This document shows, piece after piece, positions 24,801 to 35,600 of a stretch of DNA of 64,000 nucleotides. The position numbers were made by a program, and so were the translations under genes. The stretch comes from Takifugu bimaculatus (lineage: Eukaryota; Chordata; Actinopteri; Tetraodontiformes; Tetraodontidae): assembly GCA_004026145.2 (NCBI GenBank), contig CP034996.1, forward strand, positions 15,266,641 through 15,330,640, read 5' to 3'. Positions within the stretch are counted from its first letter, which is position 1. Each line of letters begins with the position of its first letter. Under the pieces are notes generated by a model. It was not told the origin of the DNA. It made no database searches and saw only the letters and a program-made list of their open reading frames with translations.

Positions 24801-27800
24801 CACTAGGCCCAAACCCTGTTCCACCTGGGCCAACTCCTGCACCACCAGGTCCAAACCCAGTTCCTCCAGGTCCAACTCCTGCACCACCAGGCCCAAACCC
24901 TGTTCCACCAGGGCCAACTCCTGCACCACCAGGCCGGAATCCTGTTCCACCAGGGCCAACTCCTGCACCTCCTGGACCAAATCCTTGTCCACCAGGCCCA
25001 AACCCTGTTCCTCCTGGTCCGAATCCTGTTCCACCAGGCCCAATGCCTGCACCACCAGGCCCGAATCCTGTTCCACCAGGCCCAATGCCTGCACCACCAG
25101 GCCCGAATCCTGTTCCACCAGGCCTTACTCCTGACCCTCCAGGTCCAAATCCTGCACCGCCAGGCCCATAGCCAGTTCCCCCAAGTGAAGTTCCAGCTCC
25201 ACCTAAGATAAAACAATTCATAATTTAGTCATTCTAGTAATTAAAAACTATCTGCTATCCATTAGTAGCCAGAAATACCTGTTTTAGGAGGTTTCAGTCC
25301 ACTTCCTGGGTATTGACCGGCACCGCCTGGTCCATAACCTCCATAACCACCTGAACCAGGGCAGAGGCTTGATTGACACATATAAAAAACACAAATACAC
25401 GTAGTAGAACAATTCTCCTCTGATCCTCCTACCTGTTGACTGAGGCACTTTATAACCTAAAATTTAAACCTACTTTATTGCAAACAACTCACTACTTAAC
25501 TTGTAACTATTAGGGCTCCAGGCCTTCGGTCTGAGAAAGCTTAATTAGTTCTTCCCATGCTTGCTTTTATCAGAATACACTATGTCACACAATAATTAAT
25601 TCAACATGTCGTCTGCTCCACCCTTTGGTAACTCTATACATATATGATGGGTGCCTTAGAGATTATAAGGATTATCTTATACTCAAAGGTTTTGAAAGCT
25701 TGATTGAAGTGTGCTTGTTTGACTTTTAAATCTCTTACAGGGTTTGAGTGTGATTGTGTCAGAAAGAGGCAGACAAAGAAGAAAAGCCTGTGTGAGAAAA
25801 GAGGAAAAACAACCAAGATCTAAAAATTATTGCCAGATCAATCTATAAATTAAATTCTCTAACCCCACTCAAAGGAATGCAGATGAGACATAGATATATA
25901 CGATTTTAGGTCCAGTCTTTCTTTTGGCAGCTTTTTTTGGCAGCAAAGTTTATATTTTTTTCTACAGATGGGGTGTAATTACCATTCTCTTGGGTTGGAC
26001 AGGCGAACCAGGATGGATTCTCAGAGAAGACAATGCAAAAACATGCTAGCTGCAGTCAGATAGGCGTAGCAAGTACCATTGATTGGACAGAGAAGCCCAG
26101 ATTTTAGTAAATTTAAAGGGTGATACATGACTTGGTCCTCACTGACCTAGTTTCCAAACATTGATATAGTACTTGGATTTTAAAAGGTTACACAGAAAAA
26201 GCAAAAGCTTAACCTCTAAAGATTCATTTGGATACTATCAGCCTCGTTCCTCATCCTGCACTGCACTGGCAGCATGCACGTTTGAGGTATGACAAACAGA
26301 GTGGCCTGAAATTCCAAAGTAAATTAGTCCCTTTGGCTGACGTAATGCCTTCCAACATTTATCAGAGAGCTGCCATGCCTGAAACATTAGCCTTTATCAC
26401 TGTATGTGTGTTCCTAAGGGAAAGTGGCCTCAAAGTAGGTTATATGCTCACGGTAATCAGGAAGTGAAATAATGGTACACGTATGTAAGCCATATCCTGC
26501 TGCTTTAAACTGAATACATGAACAATATTTATGGTGCAGAAGAACAAACTTCCACTTATTGTAAAGCTCACATAAAGGAAGTGACAACTGGTGGTTCTGT
26601 TTTGGGACTAAGTTAACGTATAATTGTTGGGCTGGGCCTGTTTGTTGAGTGTCAAAGAGACAGAGGGTTTTTGTGCTCCATACCTGTGCCTTGGCCACCT
26701 GGACCAACACCTCCGGGCCCAGTTCCATAGTTTCCAGCACCACCTGGTCCAAAACCACCTGGTCCAATTCCTCCTCCAGTACCTCCCGGTCCTGTACCAA
26801 AGCCTCCTAACACTCCCCCAAGATTGCCGTAACCCCCTCCATAGACAACAGTAATGCAAAAAAGTCATTATGTGACACTGAAGGCTTATTCCTGCACAGC
26901 GGGTTTGTAAATGTTTGTAAATGATCCATCCTGAACAGGACTCTTACCTGTTTTTGGAGGTTTTCCACCTGTAAAGGAAAAGCAGTTAATAAAAGAGTCA
27001 TCATATTTACAGTAACAACATTAAGTCTGTAGATGTTAACATCCTCATTTCTCATACTTCAACTACCTGGACCAAAAGTGCCTGGTCTTAAACCTCCAGG
27101 GCCAGTTCCTCCTGGGCCAAATCCACCTGGGCCAACCCCTCCGGGACCAACTCCTCCTGGGCCAAATCCACCAGGGCCAACCCCTCCTGGACCGACTCCT
27201 CCTGGGCCAAATCCACCAGGGCCAACCCCTCCGGGACCAACTCCTCCTGGGCCAAATCCACCAGGGCCAACCCCTCCTGGACCGACTCCTCCTGGGCCAA
27301 ATCCACCAGGGCCAACCCCTCCTGGGCCAAATCCACCAGGGCCAACCCCTCCTGGGCCAACTCCCCCCGGGCCAAATCCACCAGGGCCAACCCCCCCTGG
27401 ACCAACCTTCCCTGGGCCAAATCCACCAGGGCCAACCCCTCCGGGACCAACTCCTCCTGGGCCAAATCCACCAGGGCCAACCCCTCCTGGACCGACTCCT
27501 CCTGGGCCAAATCCACCAGGGCCAACCCCTCCTGGGCCAAATCCACCAGGGCCAACCCCCCCTGGACCAACCCCCCCTGGGCCAAATCCACCAGGGCCAA
27601 CCCCCCCTGGACCAACCTTCCCTGGGCCAAATCCACCAGGGCCAACCCCTCCTGGACCGACTCCTCCTGGGCCAAATCCACCAGGGCCAACCCCTCCTGG
27701 ACCGACTCCTCCTGGGCCAAATCCACCAGGGCCAACCCCCCCTGGACCAACTCCCCCTGGGCCAAATCCTCCAGGGCCAACCCCTCCTGGACCGACTCCT

Positions 27801-28155
27801 CCTGGGCCAAATCCACCGGGGCCAACTCCACCAGGTCTAATTCCTCCAGGGCCGAGACCTTGAGGACCTTGTCCGCCGTAACCACCTTGTGAAAAAAGGT
27901 AATTAGGTTGCTGAATTTATTTTCATTAGGTCAATATGTTCTAATTTATTTACAGTATTTTAATGATGTAATTCAAAATGAAACTATTAGTTCCAGCAAC
28001 TGCTCCTGTTGTCAAGTTACCTAATCCTCCAGTCCCAGGTCCTGCTCCTCCACCAGGCTGCAACCCTGTCCCAGCTCCACCAGGGCCAAATCCAGCTCCA
28101 GCCCCACCTGTTCCAGGTCCAGTTCCTGTTGCTCCACCAGCAGGTACATAAACGC
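17253..28155 (-). CDS. eln: Elastin (tropoelastin), 5' signal-peptide exon not found
   Basis: Tropoelastin is secreted, cross-linked at lysines by lysyl oxidase and gives arteries and other tissues their recoil. The last exon (17282-17253) encodes GKYCGRRRK and a stop, the elastin C-terminal Cys-basic tail. The exon before it (17451-17386) reads AIAQKAAKYAALQAILGPGGNR, a KAAKY cross-link domain. Many short exons alternate between hydrophobic Gly-rich segments and Lys motifs: GKPPKPG near 18230, KIKSKS near 19030, NKPSKS near 19890, GKPPK near 20440, ANKSPAKVAAKYG near 23800, LKPPKT near 25280, GGKPPKT near 26950. The most 5' exon seen (28155-28021) starts GVYVPAGG, like the segment just after the vertebrate signal peptide. 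Five giant exons consist of tandem repeats. Most exons have AG/GT borders. Exact exon boundaries between 20.4 and 24.7 kb were not all traced. Confidence 0.93.
18188..18754 (-). repeat. Giant elastin exon: 30-bp tandem repeat (GAGTGGFGPG)
   Basis: One exon of 567 bases between a clean acceptor and donor. It is built from about 14 copies of a 30-base unit encoding the decapeptide GAGTGGFGPG, flanked by GGPAGVGPG upstream and a GKPPKPG cross-link motif at its 3' end. The high identity between units suggests recent homogenisation or slippage. Confidence 0.9.
18790..18861. repeat. CA/TG dinucleotide microsatellite
   Basis: About 35 uninterrupted AC units inside an elastin intron, next to the giant exon. 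Cys-Val open frames here are artefacts of the repeat. Confidence 0.97.
19025..19519 (-). repeat. Giant elastin exon: 36-bp tandem repeat with KIKSKS cross-link end
   Basis: One exon of 495 bases. Its 36-base unit encodes a 12-residue Gly/Pro-rich repeat containing GFGPGGAGTGPG. The exon ends in GGVGKIKSKS just before the donor, so hydrophobic repeat and cross-link residues are fused in one exon. Confidence 0.88.
19881..20345 (-). repeat. Giant elastin exon: Gly-rich repeats ending in a KPSK cross-link motif
   Basis: One exon of 465 bases. It starts DYGAGPSG-like, carries imperfect GFGPGGVGPGG and YGPGG repeats, and ends KNKPSKS before the donor. The repeats are more degenerate than in the exons on either side. 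Confidence 0.85.
24714..25202 (-). repeat. Giant elastin exon: GTGFGPGGAGVGPG repeats
   Basis: One exon of 489 bases coding for about ten imperfect copies of a GTGFGPGGAG(V/I)GPG unit. It has a clean acceptor at its upstream border and a donor at 24713. Confidence 0.88.
27067..27885 (-). repeat. Giant elastin exon: 45-bp minisatellite (three GPGG(V/F) pentapeptides per unit)
   Basis: One exon of 819 bases, very large for elastin. It is made of about 16 copies of a 45-base unit, each three 15-base subunits coding GPGGF, GPGGV, GPGGV. Higher-order variants, such as units with one subunit lost or CCCCCC-rich subtypes, recur in blocks, pointing to unequal exchange. The plus strand shows a long collagen-like Pro/Gly open frame that is only a shadow. 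Confidence 0.92.
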
Positions 28156-28364
28156 CTGTGGGAAAGATTCAGTTGTTTACACACAATTTAATAGTGTAAC
28201 ATGTTTATTGAGCCAGAACAAATTGAAATTGGAATTTATTAGCAACGGTTTGGGGCTAAATTGGCATACTTATTTTTTTTCATTCTCAAACTATTTAAAT
28301 GTAGTAAAGAGCATCACATTTTACTGGGAGAAATACCTCACATGCAGAGGTGAAACAGCTGTCT

Positions 28365-28430
28365 GTGTGTGTGTCTGTGTGTGTGTATCTGTGTGTGTGT
28401 GTCTGTGTGTGTGTGTCTGTGTGTGTGCAC
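28365..28430. repeat. TG microsatellite with TCTG interruptions
   Basis: Imperfect TG repeat with regularly spaced TCTG variants, just upstream of the most 5' elastin exon that I can see. Confidence 0.85.
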
Positions 28431-31400
28431 GCTCGTGTTCATGTGCTGTTCCTTCTACATCCTGTGATGTCTCTCTTTGTGGCAACTAACCAACTTTGAT
28501 TCATGCGTCCCTCATCATAATTCTTACATTGCCCTGCACCTACATTCAGCTTCACAAACCATATCACCCAAAAATAGAATCACGCAGAGTAAGAAACTAT
28601 AAAAGGAAAAGTTTATTTGCTTCCCTAAATCCAGATGTTAAATAAAAAGGGCCTTCGGGATTCCTAAAGAATGTGAATGACTGACTCACACAATGTCATG
28701 TTCAGCACATTAATAACACACAATAAATAACATTATTGCTCACTCATTCATCTCTGTCTGCTGAAGCCTGCAGAGTATAAACACAGCCCCCACCATGTCA
28801 AAAAATATTAGAGGGGCTTTTTTTATTTGATATGACTCACTTTACTTTAGCAGTGACAATAACATCTCACTACTCTCATTGTTTGCCTTGTTTTATGACC
28901 ATGATTTCACTCTACGTATTTGCCGCTCTTGTGATGTGGTCCTCTCATCATTTTTACTGCTGGGTTGTGCTAAAAATGAATAAATTACTTGGTCGTTCCA
29001 GCCACCTCTGAAGACACTTGGCATTAGTTACTGATTATCCTCTTTCAGTGCTGTTGCTGCTTCCAAGTCTTTGTGTTGATAGCAGGTGAAAATCATTATG
29101 CATCCTGGTTACCGGGTACACTAGTGGCTTAGTATGTAAATAATGCTTTGGTCACTTGTGTTTTACTAATGTGATGATGAAATAAGAAGGATGAGAGAGC
29201 GAATGGACAGGATTATAGTGTAATGACTATTTATCAATATTTTGGTGCCAAAAACACTTTTTTTATTCTCTTTTGCCATCAAAATGAATTGATAGCTACT
29301 ATTAGAGGGCGTTTACACTGATGACTTTCTTAAAAGACCGCAGTAATGGCACCTTTAAAAGGACAGAATAACACTGCGTTTTGAAATTTGTATATCTTGA
29401 CTTTTTGACTGTTTTGGCTTTTTATTATGAAGACAGACACATATTTATTCACAAAGACACCGAGAAGCCAACCACAGATCAGCGTAACCTCCTCAGTGCC
29501 TCACCCTCATGGTCAGCGAGTGGTTTGTTGGTGAGTACCAGGTGACTTTGCTCTGCTGCCCCCTGACCCAGACCCAGATAAGCAGACATAGAGGAAATGA
29601 AACCACTTTGCCAACACTGTGTCACATAGTACTGCAAAATGTTTGTACCTCATGTAGGAAATTTAGGGTTTAATAGCTCCCCAAAGTTAGTGTCACATCA
29701 GAAATAAACCAATCTAGAAAAGCTCTTAGCCCATTCGATAACAATCTGTCCTTCTTCTCTGAAATAGGAGGCAGAGAGGAGTTCTTTTTAGAATAAAACA
29801 GTTCTTTTTATGGGAACATGCACAGAGCCAGAAGCAGAAAATCTGGGTTAAATTGGTAAACATGTTCTTGAACTCGTCTCTAACTCGGGCTGCAGGGATT
29901 GTTGAACCTGCTCCAACCAAGAAAGCCGGAGTGTGTTTAAATGTCTTCGTAGTTTGCCCCGTGGCCAGATGAGATCTGGACCACACGGACCTGATTACAT
30001 TTTTTAATGAGCTGTAACACCTCATTAAACTTGAGCTGTCCTCTAACTATACTTTTGTCCTGATGTCATGCCTCACGAGGAGTCAGAACCGAACAATACA
30101 TCTGGGATTTGAAAGCCACAGAGAGCGTGTAAGGTTATAACGCGGTTTTGTTGAGGGTCATCATCTAGATTGATCTCTGTCTTCTATCCAGACAAATACC
30201 TGGAAACTGAATACTGCGCATCTGTCCGTCCGTCTTTTAGAACACATTTGTGGGTGGTTACATCATTTGATTTGATAATCCAACAATGACAGCTTTTTGT
30301 CAGTTACTAGAAAAAACACTGCAAGCTTTGCACTCTCAAAGCTGTCAGCACACATAAAAGCCATTTGGACGCAGGAAAGGTTTGTCCAACATTAGCTCAG
30401 TCTAATTCTCTCCAGTCATATTGCATCAGAGAACGTTGGCCTTTAGGTAAACAGACAACAGCTCCGTCCACATATTTGTTTCTCTTTCTCTCTCTCTCTC
30501 ATTTCATCATCGTAACTCTGATGAAGAGTTTAATCCTGCAAAAATCGAATTCAGGTCAGTGCAGATCACTTACAATGGTCATTTTTACCATAATGAACCT
30601 ATAATAAGACTCATTATAGTTTTGATTTTAACTTAATGCCATCACTGTATCAGATGAGGCTTTTGGACCCCAATATCCTATAGAAGGTGCAGTCAGCTGC
30701 TAGAGATTGTGCCTTGCCTGCCACAAAACCTAAACATGACTGGATCTACAGGTGCTGCACAGCTGGATGCAGAAAAGATGACCCACCTCCTTGTAACGAC
30801 GGTTTCCACAGAGCCAGAAGAAGGACTCCATGTAGGTACGTGACCACTGTCCCCCTTGCCATCTTGCTCCCAAATGTCCCTCTCCTCTCCTAAGCTCCAG
30901 GTTTTATCCCCAGCAAGCCTATCAGGGCTCAATGAGGCCTTGGGAGAGGAGGGAAAACCAGAGTGAGCAGAGAAAAAAAGAGGGGGGGCAGGATGCAAGA
31001 CAGGACACTGTGCAATTGGTTAGTACAGAGTGATAGACAAGGAAAGCTAAGACACATCAGACATTAAACCATAAAGCCCCTAAACCATAAAAGGGGGGGT
31101 CCTTTCACTTTCCAGACACCTGAAAAAAAACAGGGAGCCCTGCCAGAAGCCTGTCAGCCCAGTAAGCGAGGAACACGGGCTCGATTAGGCTCATTAATCT
31201 CCGCTGTCCATTTATGGAGTACTTCATACTTATGTGCATTGCTCATTTTTTCTCCCTTTTTAATTTTCAAATAAAGGACCATGCAGCTCATTTTCAGCCT
31301 TAGACTACATGGGTCATGTTTCATTCCATAGGTTGGTCACGATAAAAGTCACTGTCAGAGGTCTCACTTGCCTCATATTCGTTTGTTCCAGCAGCAGCGA

Positions 31401-32629
31401 TGGCAACACCAGCACCAGCCAGCCTACCTGGAAACAATCAGGGCATTTTTTTCCCCCAACCAGTTGCATTGCTGGGGTTTTCTCCATGTTTGGGCTGGCT
31501 GGTTCTGTCCCAGTTCCTGTGGGTCGAAGTCTTAATCTGGCCAGATTCTGATTTTTTTTTTTTTTTTTTGTCTGGAGGTAATGGGCGCACAAACATATGA
31601 AGTAAATGAGCTACAGTAATGATGGCTAAACACGAAGGGTCTTCAGTTGCAGCATCCATCGATAGAGAGACAAAGGATGCACAGAGATTCAGCGTAAATG
31701 ATGCTTTAATTGACCCTTGGACCAGGCCCTTCAGGTTCATCCTGTTCACCTTTGATCAACCGAGCGTCTCCTCTCGATGAGGACGGTGATCTCATTAGCG
31801 AGCCTGCTCGTGTTACAGACCGAGGTCTCAAATAAATGATTAAAGGCTCTGAATAAACGGCTGCAGCCGAGCCTAATGGGAGTTATGCCAGTCTGGTATG
31901 TGGCAAATGTTTCTGAGATGTGATCATATAAAGAAACCTTTGGCTTTCTTGGAGTTCTTCCCCAAAACGAGTCAATTATAAACCGTGTATAGTATGTTTG
32001 TATAGCTGTGCGCTCGCACAGCCACATTAGCGCATGCATTTTATGTGTGCGTTACTTCGACAATGCACCGCAATGCTACCTGAGCACCCATAATTGGTCT
32101 TAAACTGTAGGTTTATTGCTTTGGGTTCAGGTTTGATGGAACTGCATAGTCATTCAGGGACCCTTGTTTTCAAAGCCACGCATAAACAGGTTAAACATTT
32201 TGAAGTCACTAATTCTTTTCAAATGCAGATAACGAGAAACACTCATTGCTTTGTCCATGTGCGCAGCGTGACCTGGTTATGAGCAACAGTAAACGGCAAA
32301 ACCACAGAGACACACGCCGACATTTATTGGTCAAAGTGTTGGTTAAATTAACGCAAATCTAAATTCAAAGCAGAGAAGGCCAAACATTACGAGCTGAAAT
32401 GTAACGCAGCTACAGTTTCGAAGATGGACTAATTTTTTTGCTCTCGCAACTGCTAATCCAGTTGTTTTGATAATTGTTTCAATTCAGTCATTTTTCAGGC
32501 AGAAATGCCAAACATTTGCAGCTTGCCTTTGTCACCCAGGGTAGTCGGTGAACAGTGTTTGGCTTTTGAACTGTTGGCTGAACAATAGAAAATCTGCAGT
32601 GCATCAGCCTGGAATCTGGGTAAACTGTT

Positions 32630-32667
32630 GCGTCTTGTGCATTAATCAGCGTCTTGTGCATTAATCA
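32630..32667. repeat. Perfect 19-bp tandem duplication
   Basis: The 19-base unit GCGTCTTGTGCATTAATCA occurs twice head to tail without mismatch. It is probably a small recent duplication. Confidence 0.9.
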
Positions 32668-35600
32668 GTGCTGAAAATAACAGTTAATGCAGACAGAGCT
32701 GTGAGGCTGCATCGCACTTCATTCATGTGCACTCGTGTGTTTCACGATAGAAACATGAGTGGGAAAAGCTTGAGTGAAAGTATGCACAACATCCTGAGCT
32801 AAAAAAAGGTTCTTGGTTCCTCTTCAAAGGATGTTGTCTTATCTACTCTACGCAGGCTGAATTTGCAATGTTTCACTGTCTTCTGCTTTTCAATATATCT
32901 CTTAACTGTACTTACAGTGAAAACATGTAGACATGACATCATGTTGTCAGAATTTGGCCTGCAGAGCGCATGACTAAGAAAAGAAAGAAAGAAACTGGCA
33001 CAGAGCTGCACACAGTTTGCCAAAGTTATGCTGAAACCGAGGCCGAGGTGTTATTCTTTAAATTAATACGGTCGCCGCGGTGTGTAAATTGCATCCTTTG
33101 CATGCGCTTTCACGCTCTCGGCTGCGAGGGCACACGTCTCTCGTGCACCTGCTGTGCACGTCCAACATCCATCCACCCAGTCTAATTCATGTTTCTCTGA
33201 GCTGGCGTTGCAAATGAAGAAGACTAAATTGGGCTCATTGGAAGTTTACCTAACGTCTACCTAGCGTTTACCTAACGTCTGCTGCCTATATATGGGCGTT
33301 TGTGTATGTCTCTGCAAGAGGACTGCTCACCCCACCAGGGCAGATATTTACTGCTCTGGGGTGGGGTAAAGGCAAATGATAGAAAAAGAAAGAAAGGGAA
33401 AAGATGGAGAAAGGGGACAAGAGGGGCATAGAAAGAGCATGACCCAGACAGACAGATAGCGAGACACAAATACTGACATGTACACTTGTTTTACAAATTG
33501 TTTTACGTGATGAACTATGTGAGGAGCTGATGACTATCAGGTTAAAAGGCTGGGTGGGATTAACTTTCACTGCTGCTCGGTGGTGAAGAATTACCTCTGC
33601 AAATCTGGAGGTCTTGAGCCAAACATAAGCCCTTTTAATGTGAGTTAATGTGGAAAAACTGATTTTTGGCAGCACGGTGGGATCCAGACAGGCGCGTACT
33701 GGATCCAAGTGTAAATCATCCCTCACCTAATCCGTGGAGAGGTTAATTTTATTGACCCAGTGGTTAACGGTTGGGTTCACAGTGCAGTTAGTTTATATGT
33801 CGACGAACTTTGTCTTGGATGAATTGTTGTACACTGGGAGGCTGCCTGAGATGATCCTGCTGTTGCGCCACCTTCACCACCTGCTCCTCAGCTTCTCCTC
33901 CCTTATTTCTGCTGTGTGGGTGTCAGGAGTCTCCTACACCTCATTGTAGTACTGGGAATTTGTATTTTTTTGCTAGCTAAAGACATTTAAAGTGCAATAT
34001 GAACCCTATTATTTACTTCACTTTCTGCAAATTGTGCTTTACTGGCAAGCACAATTGGTCGACAATGTGGTCAAAAGATGCTTTATGTGATTTGTTTGTG
34101 ACGTTAGTTTTTTCTCCCTCCGAACTCTGACAGGTGGTGAGCGCAACTGCTTTTACAAAAGAAAAAGCAAAACTTGAAATAGTCACAGTTTGTAGTGGTA
34201 TAATTTGGGAGGGAACATTAACTCATTGAGTGAAGAAGAATTTATAAAAGTGGCCCAATTAATGCAGCAAGAGCTTTGGAAACCCTTACCGATCCCCCAG
34301 AGAGGTGCCTTCTGGCTCTTAATCCCATAATATTTGCCCACAGCATATAAATACACTGGTTTTACATCACAACCAGCATCTGAGTCTGACATCAGACGAG
34401 GTAAACAGCATGATGTCACTAATTACTAACACGACATTTAACGAGGGGGGGTTATTCCCAGAGGGTAGGAAATAACCAGAACGACATGCAAACATACAGG
34501 CGGCGCTGTCCAAAAATGCATCAACGTGGAAAAACGACTGGAACAAGGCTGAAAACACGGTGATGAGCGAGAGAGTGTGTGAGGGTCAGGACAGACTGAC
34601 CCGACAGCCTACAGTCTGAAGTCATCTGAACAGAGGTGTCCTTCTGACAAGACACACATTTAAGGATGCACTTAAAAGCTGTAACCGACCCAAACCACGG
34701 GTAGTCGAGGTCGGTGTGGGAGAACGACAAGCAAGCCTAACTTTTTGCTAATCTCCCCCAAGTCGGTTCTAGAAGCTCCGTTTCAGGACAAAGTACACAA
34801 ACGCTGGCTCTCGGAACTATTTCCTAACTTCGATTCCGGCGACTTTGTCCTCGTTCGGTTCGGTTCAGCCAGAAGACGTAAAAAGAACAACTTCACGGTA
34901 ACAACCGGGGCTTTGTTGACCGGACTTGTTTGACATCACGTTAATGCGTCCCGGCCTCAGGCACCAGCAGCCGTGCTGGCTGGACTGCAGATACGTGAGC
35001 ATAACAAACACACGCAGGGAGTGATTAGGCTGGAATGGCAGAGCCGCACACCCGCAAGCCGTGCTAAGTGTGAACCGGAATGTAATTTTTCCACGACTTA
35101 AACTGCATTTCATTAAGTATTTACGAGTGAGACAGATTTCAATGTGTGGGTGCGGTTTGTGTTTGGTGCGTGCATCTCTCGCTCACCAGCAGATTTCTGT
35201 AAGCAAATTGATGTAAATGGAAGGATGAGATCAGCATTTTGTCTCATGCCAGGCATCGCTTGACAGGAAGCATACACAAACACACACACGCGGGAGTAAA
35301 CGTTTGAATTTTCATAGAACACAAAAACTAATATTTGTTTGTTACACAGAAAAGGCGATTGTGATTTTTATAAAAACCAAATGCCAAACAGGTTTTTGGG
35401 CCTTTTCCCGCTGCGTTTTACGGCCTCCACCATCTTGAAGGTAAATTGAAGCATTCTGGTGAATTCTGTTTTTCAGTCTTCGGTTTCATGGCGGAAAAAG
35501 TGTGTCCAATTTCTCCTCATTTGGTGGGAGACAGTCGTGAAGCAGAGCTACACCCCAAACAAAGGCCCTTCTGATCGGTTAAACTCGGACCCACTTTACA

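Noticed and set aside
27033..27863. Long plus-strand collagen-like open frame (GPNPPGPTPPGP repeats, 276 codons)
   Set aside because: It is the reverse complement of the elastin repeat exon. The minus strand has the splice sites, cross-link motifs and C-terminal elastin signature.
31438..31749. Possible elastin signal peptide on the minus strand (GWLVLVLPSLLLEQ)
   Set aside because: The hydrophobic run is downstream of a donor-like GT and has no suitable start or phase for joining the 28155 exon.
33286..33726. 146-codon minus-strand open frame
   Set aside because: Low-complexity parts and no motif recognised; likely chance.
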